From positions 1 to 7,176 of the forward strand of contig JAFYIW010000343.1 in the NCBI GenBank assembly GCA_017538465.1: a stretch of DNA of 7,176 nucleotides. The letters are read 5' to 3'. The position numbers and the translations under genes were made by a program. Numbering within the stretch: position 1 is the first letter of the stretch; each line of letters begins with the position of its first letter. This DNA comes from Victivallales bacterium. GTDB taxonomy: Bacteria; Verrucomicrobiota; Lentisphaeria; Oligosphaerales; Oligosphaeraceae. The notes beneath the pieces are model-generated. The model made no database searches. It was not told where the DNA came from and worked only from the letters and a program-made list of their open reading frames with translations. Positions 6,419 to 7,176 of the stretch are shown one piece after another.

Positions 6419-7056
6419 TTTCGCCGTCCGGGGACACTGATGGCGTAGGTCACGCAGGCGTCGGGCTTTTCGAGGCAGAAGCGCGAGGTGTTGTAGCGGA
6501 TGTTGTCCAACTGCGGGAGCAGACGGGTGCGCGCGGGACCGTCGGTCTGAAAGGACTGGGTGAAGGTGTAGGTGTTGCGGTCGATGCGTTCGCCGTCACC
6601 GAGGGCGATGCCGTTCCCGCAGTCCAGGAAGATGGGCAGGGCGCGGCGGAGGCGCCAGTCTTTGAATTCGGCGCGGCCGCCGAGTTTCCAGGCGCCGAGC
6701 CGGATGCGCATGCGGTCGGGTTCCCGTGGGGCAGGGAGGGTCAGGGACTCGTGCTGCCAGGTGTCGCTGAGGCGCTTGGTGTCCACGGAGTAATTGACCA
6801 GCCCCGGAGTGACGTTGCCCTCCGCCCCCTCCGAGACGAGCAGGTCGAAGTCCAGCCGATAGAGCGCCCCCGGGATGAGGTTCAACGCGGGGCTGAGCCA
6901 GTCGGTCTCCTGTTGCTGGCGGTTGGCCTCGACGTAGAGGTGCCCGTCCTCGGTGACGCCGCCGGTGCCCTCGCCATGGAATTTCCAACCTGGGGGCGGC
7001 TCCTGGGCAAAGAGGGCCAGGGCAAAGAGAACTGCGGCAAAGGAGAGGAATTTCAT
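6388..7056 (-). CDS. Signal peptide and N-terminal domains of the GH123-type hydrolase (upstream part of frameshifted gene)
   Basis: 222 residues. Residues 1-17 (MKFLSFAAVLFALALFA) are a Sec signal peptide with likely cleavage after A17, before QEPPPGW. Residues about 22-140 form a jelly-roll-like carbohydrate-binding sandwich (WLSPALNLIPGALYRLDFDL, later DRMRIRLGAWKLGGRAEFKD and WRLRRA). Residues from about 143 (FLDCGNGIALGDGERIDRNT) start a discoidin-like sandwich that stays convincing up to CVTYAISVPG (201-210); the last 12 residues are out-of-frame sequence before a TAA at 6388-6390. The sandwich continues in the -1 frame as TAKMHSATLELYVNYHS, so this is the 5' part of one gene of about 1,146 residues once a single base is restored. 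No Shine-Dalgarno precedes the ATG; a heptamer repeat lies 7 bases upstream. As written, the product would be a short secreted sugar-binding fragment without the catalytic barrel. I am sure of the link to the downstream frame, less sure of the fold names. Confidence 0.85.
   Translation of the reverse strand: MKFLSFAAVLFALALFAQEPPPGWKFHGEGTGGVTEDGHLYVEANRQQQETDWLSPALNLIPGALYRLDFDLLVSEGAEGNVTPGLVNYSVDTKRLSDTWQHESLTLPAPREPDRMRIRLGAWKLGGRAEFKDWRLRRALPIFLDCGNGIALGDGERIDRNTYTFTQSFQTDGPARTRLLPQLDNIRYNTSRFCLEKPDACVTYAISVPGRRKCTAPRWNST
6418..6433 (-). other. Frameshift site joining the two parts of the hydrolase gene
   Basis: On the coding strand the upstream frame reads GTC CCC GGA CGG CGA AAA TGC and then meets a stop at 6388. 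The downstream catalytic frame reads ACG GCG AAA ATG CAC. Going from one to the other needs one extra base or a -1 slip. The CCCC run (6430-6433) and the AAAA run (6418-6421) are the likely places. Good domain sequence stops in one frame and resumes in the other exactly here. It could be a real mutation, a homopolymer sequencing or assembly error, or (less likely) programmed -1 slippage. Confidence 0.85.
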
Positions 7057-7063
7057 TCGGAGT

Positions 7064-7091
7064 TTAAAGGTTAAAGGTTAAAGGTTAAAGG
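7064..7091. repeat. Four perfect tandem copies of heptamer TTAAAGG (CCTTTAA on the coding strand)
   Basis: Units at 7064-7070, 7071-7077, 7078-7084 and 7085-7091 are identical. The array lies 7 bases upstream of the hydrolase ATG (7056), in the leader or promoter region of that gene. It is AT-rich inside a very GC-rich neighbourhood and takes the place where a ribosome binding site would be expected. Confidence 0.93.
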
Positions 7092-7092
7092 T

Positions 7093-7176
7093 CTGTCGTC
7101 CGACGTCCGGCGTCTGTCGTCCCGGCTGACCTGCCGTCCGCCGTCCGGCGTCTGACGTCCCGGCTGACCTGTCGTC
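7093..7176. repeat. Degenerate tandem repeat of 38-base period (runs off right edge)
   Basis: Two 30-base blocks, 7104-7133 and 7142-7171, differ at one position (T at 7117, A at 7155). The 8 bases before each block also match at 6 positions, giving a 38-base period. After the second block the sequence again resembles the start of a unit (TCGTC compared with CCGTC). The unit is built from GTC/CGTCC words with short self-complementary GACGTC sites (7102-7107 and 7154-7159). No reading frame with protein-like features is seen. The array must continue or end to the right of the window. Confidence 0.8.

Noticed and set aside
6388..6433. Programmed -1 frameshifting to make the full hydrolase
   Set aside because: There is no standard X-XXY-YYZ slippery heptamer in the right phase and no obvious downstream structure was checked. 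A one-base indel or read error is simpler, so it is kept only as a remote option.
3542..6448. A 968-codon open frame on the plus strand opposite the hydrolase gene
   Set aside because: It is an antisense shadow caused by high GC and few stop codons. Its translation is rich in G, V, E and A without any recognisable motif, while the minus strand holds clear GH123 blocks.
6328..7074. A 248-codon plus-strand frame opposite the N-terminal hydrolase part
   Set aside because: Same kind of shadow: low-complexity composition, no motif, and the minus strand shows a signal peptide and sandwich domains.
7093..7176. CRISPR array from the repeated 30-base blocks
   Set aside because: The spacers would be only 8 bases long and similar to each other, and no cas gene is present; this is a simple tandem repeat.

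Overview
The window carries two gene sets, all read on the minus strand (right to left). The right-hand part (about 3.1-7.18 kb) is GC-rich. It encodes a large secreted protein of the GH123/DUF4091 glycoside hydrolase type, split into two reading frames by an apparent one-base frameshift. One base after its stop codon comes a small flavin-binding split-barrel (pyridoxamine 5'-phosphate oxidase-like) gene that begins with a lipoprotein-type signal peptide. The left-hand part (about 0-3.03 kb) is clearly lower in GC. It encodes a type I restriction-modification system: a complete hsdR (EcoEI-like R subunit) followed 12 bases later by the first 87 codons of hsdM, which runs off the left edge. No hsdS is visible; it may lie beyond the left edge.

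Organism: the sequence suggests a bacterium of the PVC group (Verrucomicrobiota, Kiritimatiellota or Lentisphaerota), or another glycan-degrading lineage with many multidomain DUF4091 proteins. This rests on the type of GH123 protein, its signal peptide and the high GC. It is an inference, not a proof. No 16S, tRNA or other marker gene is present.

Layout, right to left: (1) 7092-7176, non-coding, a degenerate 38-bp-period tandem repeat that runs off the right edge. (2) 7064-7091, four perfect copies of a heptamer, immediately upstream of the hydrolase start. (3) 7056-3617, the GH123-type gene, with the break near 6430-6433. (4) 3615-3103, the split-barrel flavoprotein-like gene, translationally coupled to (3). 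(5) 3102-3031, a short 72-base gap where the base composition changes. (6) 3030-274, hsdR. (7) 261-1, hsdM 5' part.

The hydrolase would act outside the cytoplasm on N-acetylgalactosamine-type or related glycans. The coupled small gene has no obvious place in that pathway. The R-M genes are a defence module that was probably acquired separately, judging from composition. I did not find a clearly new system. The most interesting points are the lipoprotein leader with an alternative internal start on the flavin-type protein, the extra sandwich domain inserted in the GH123 barrel, the frameshift, and the two repeat blocks at the right edge.
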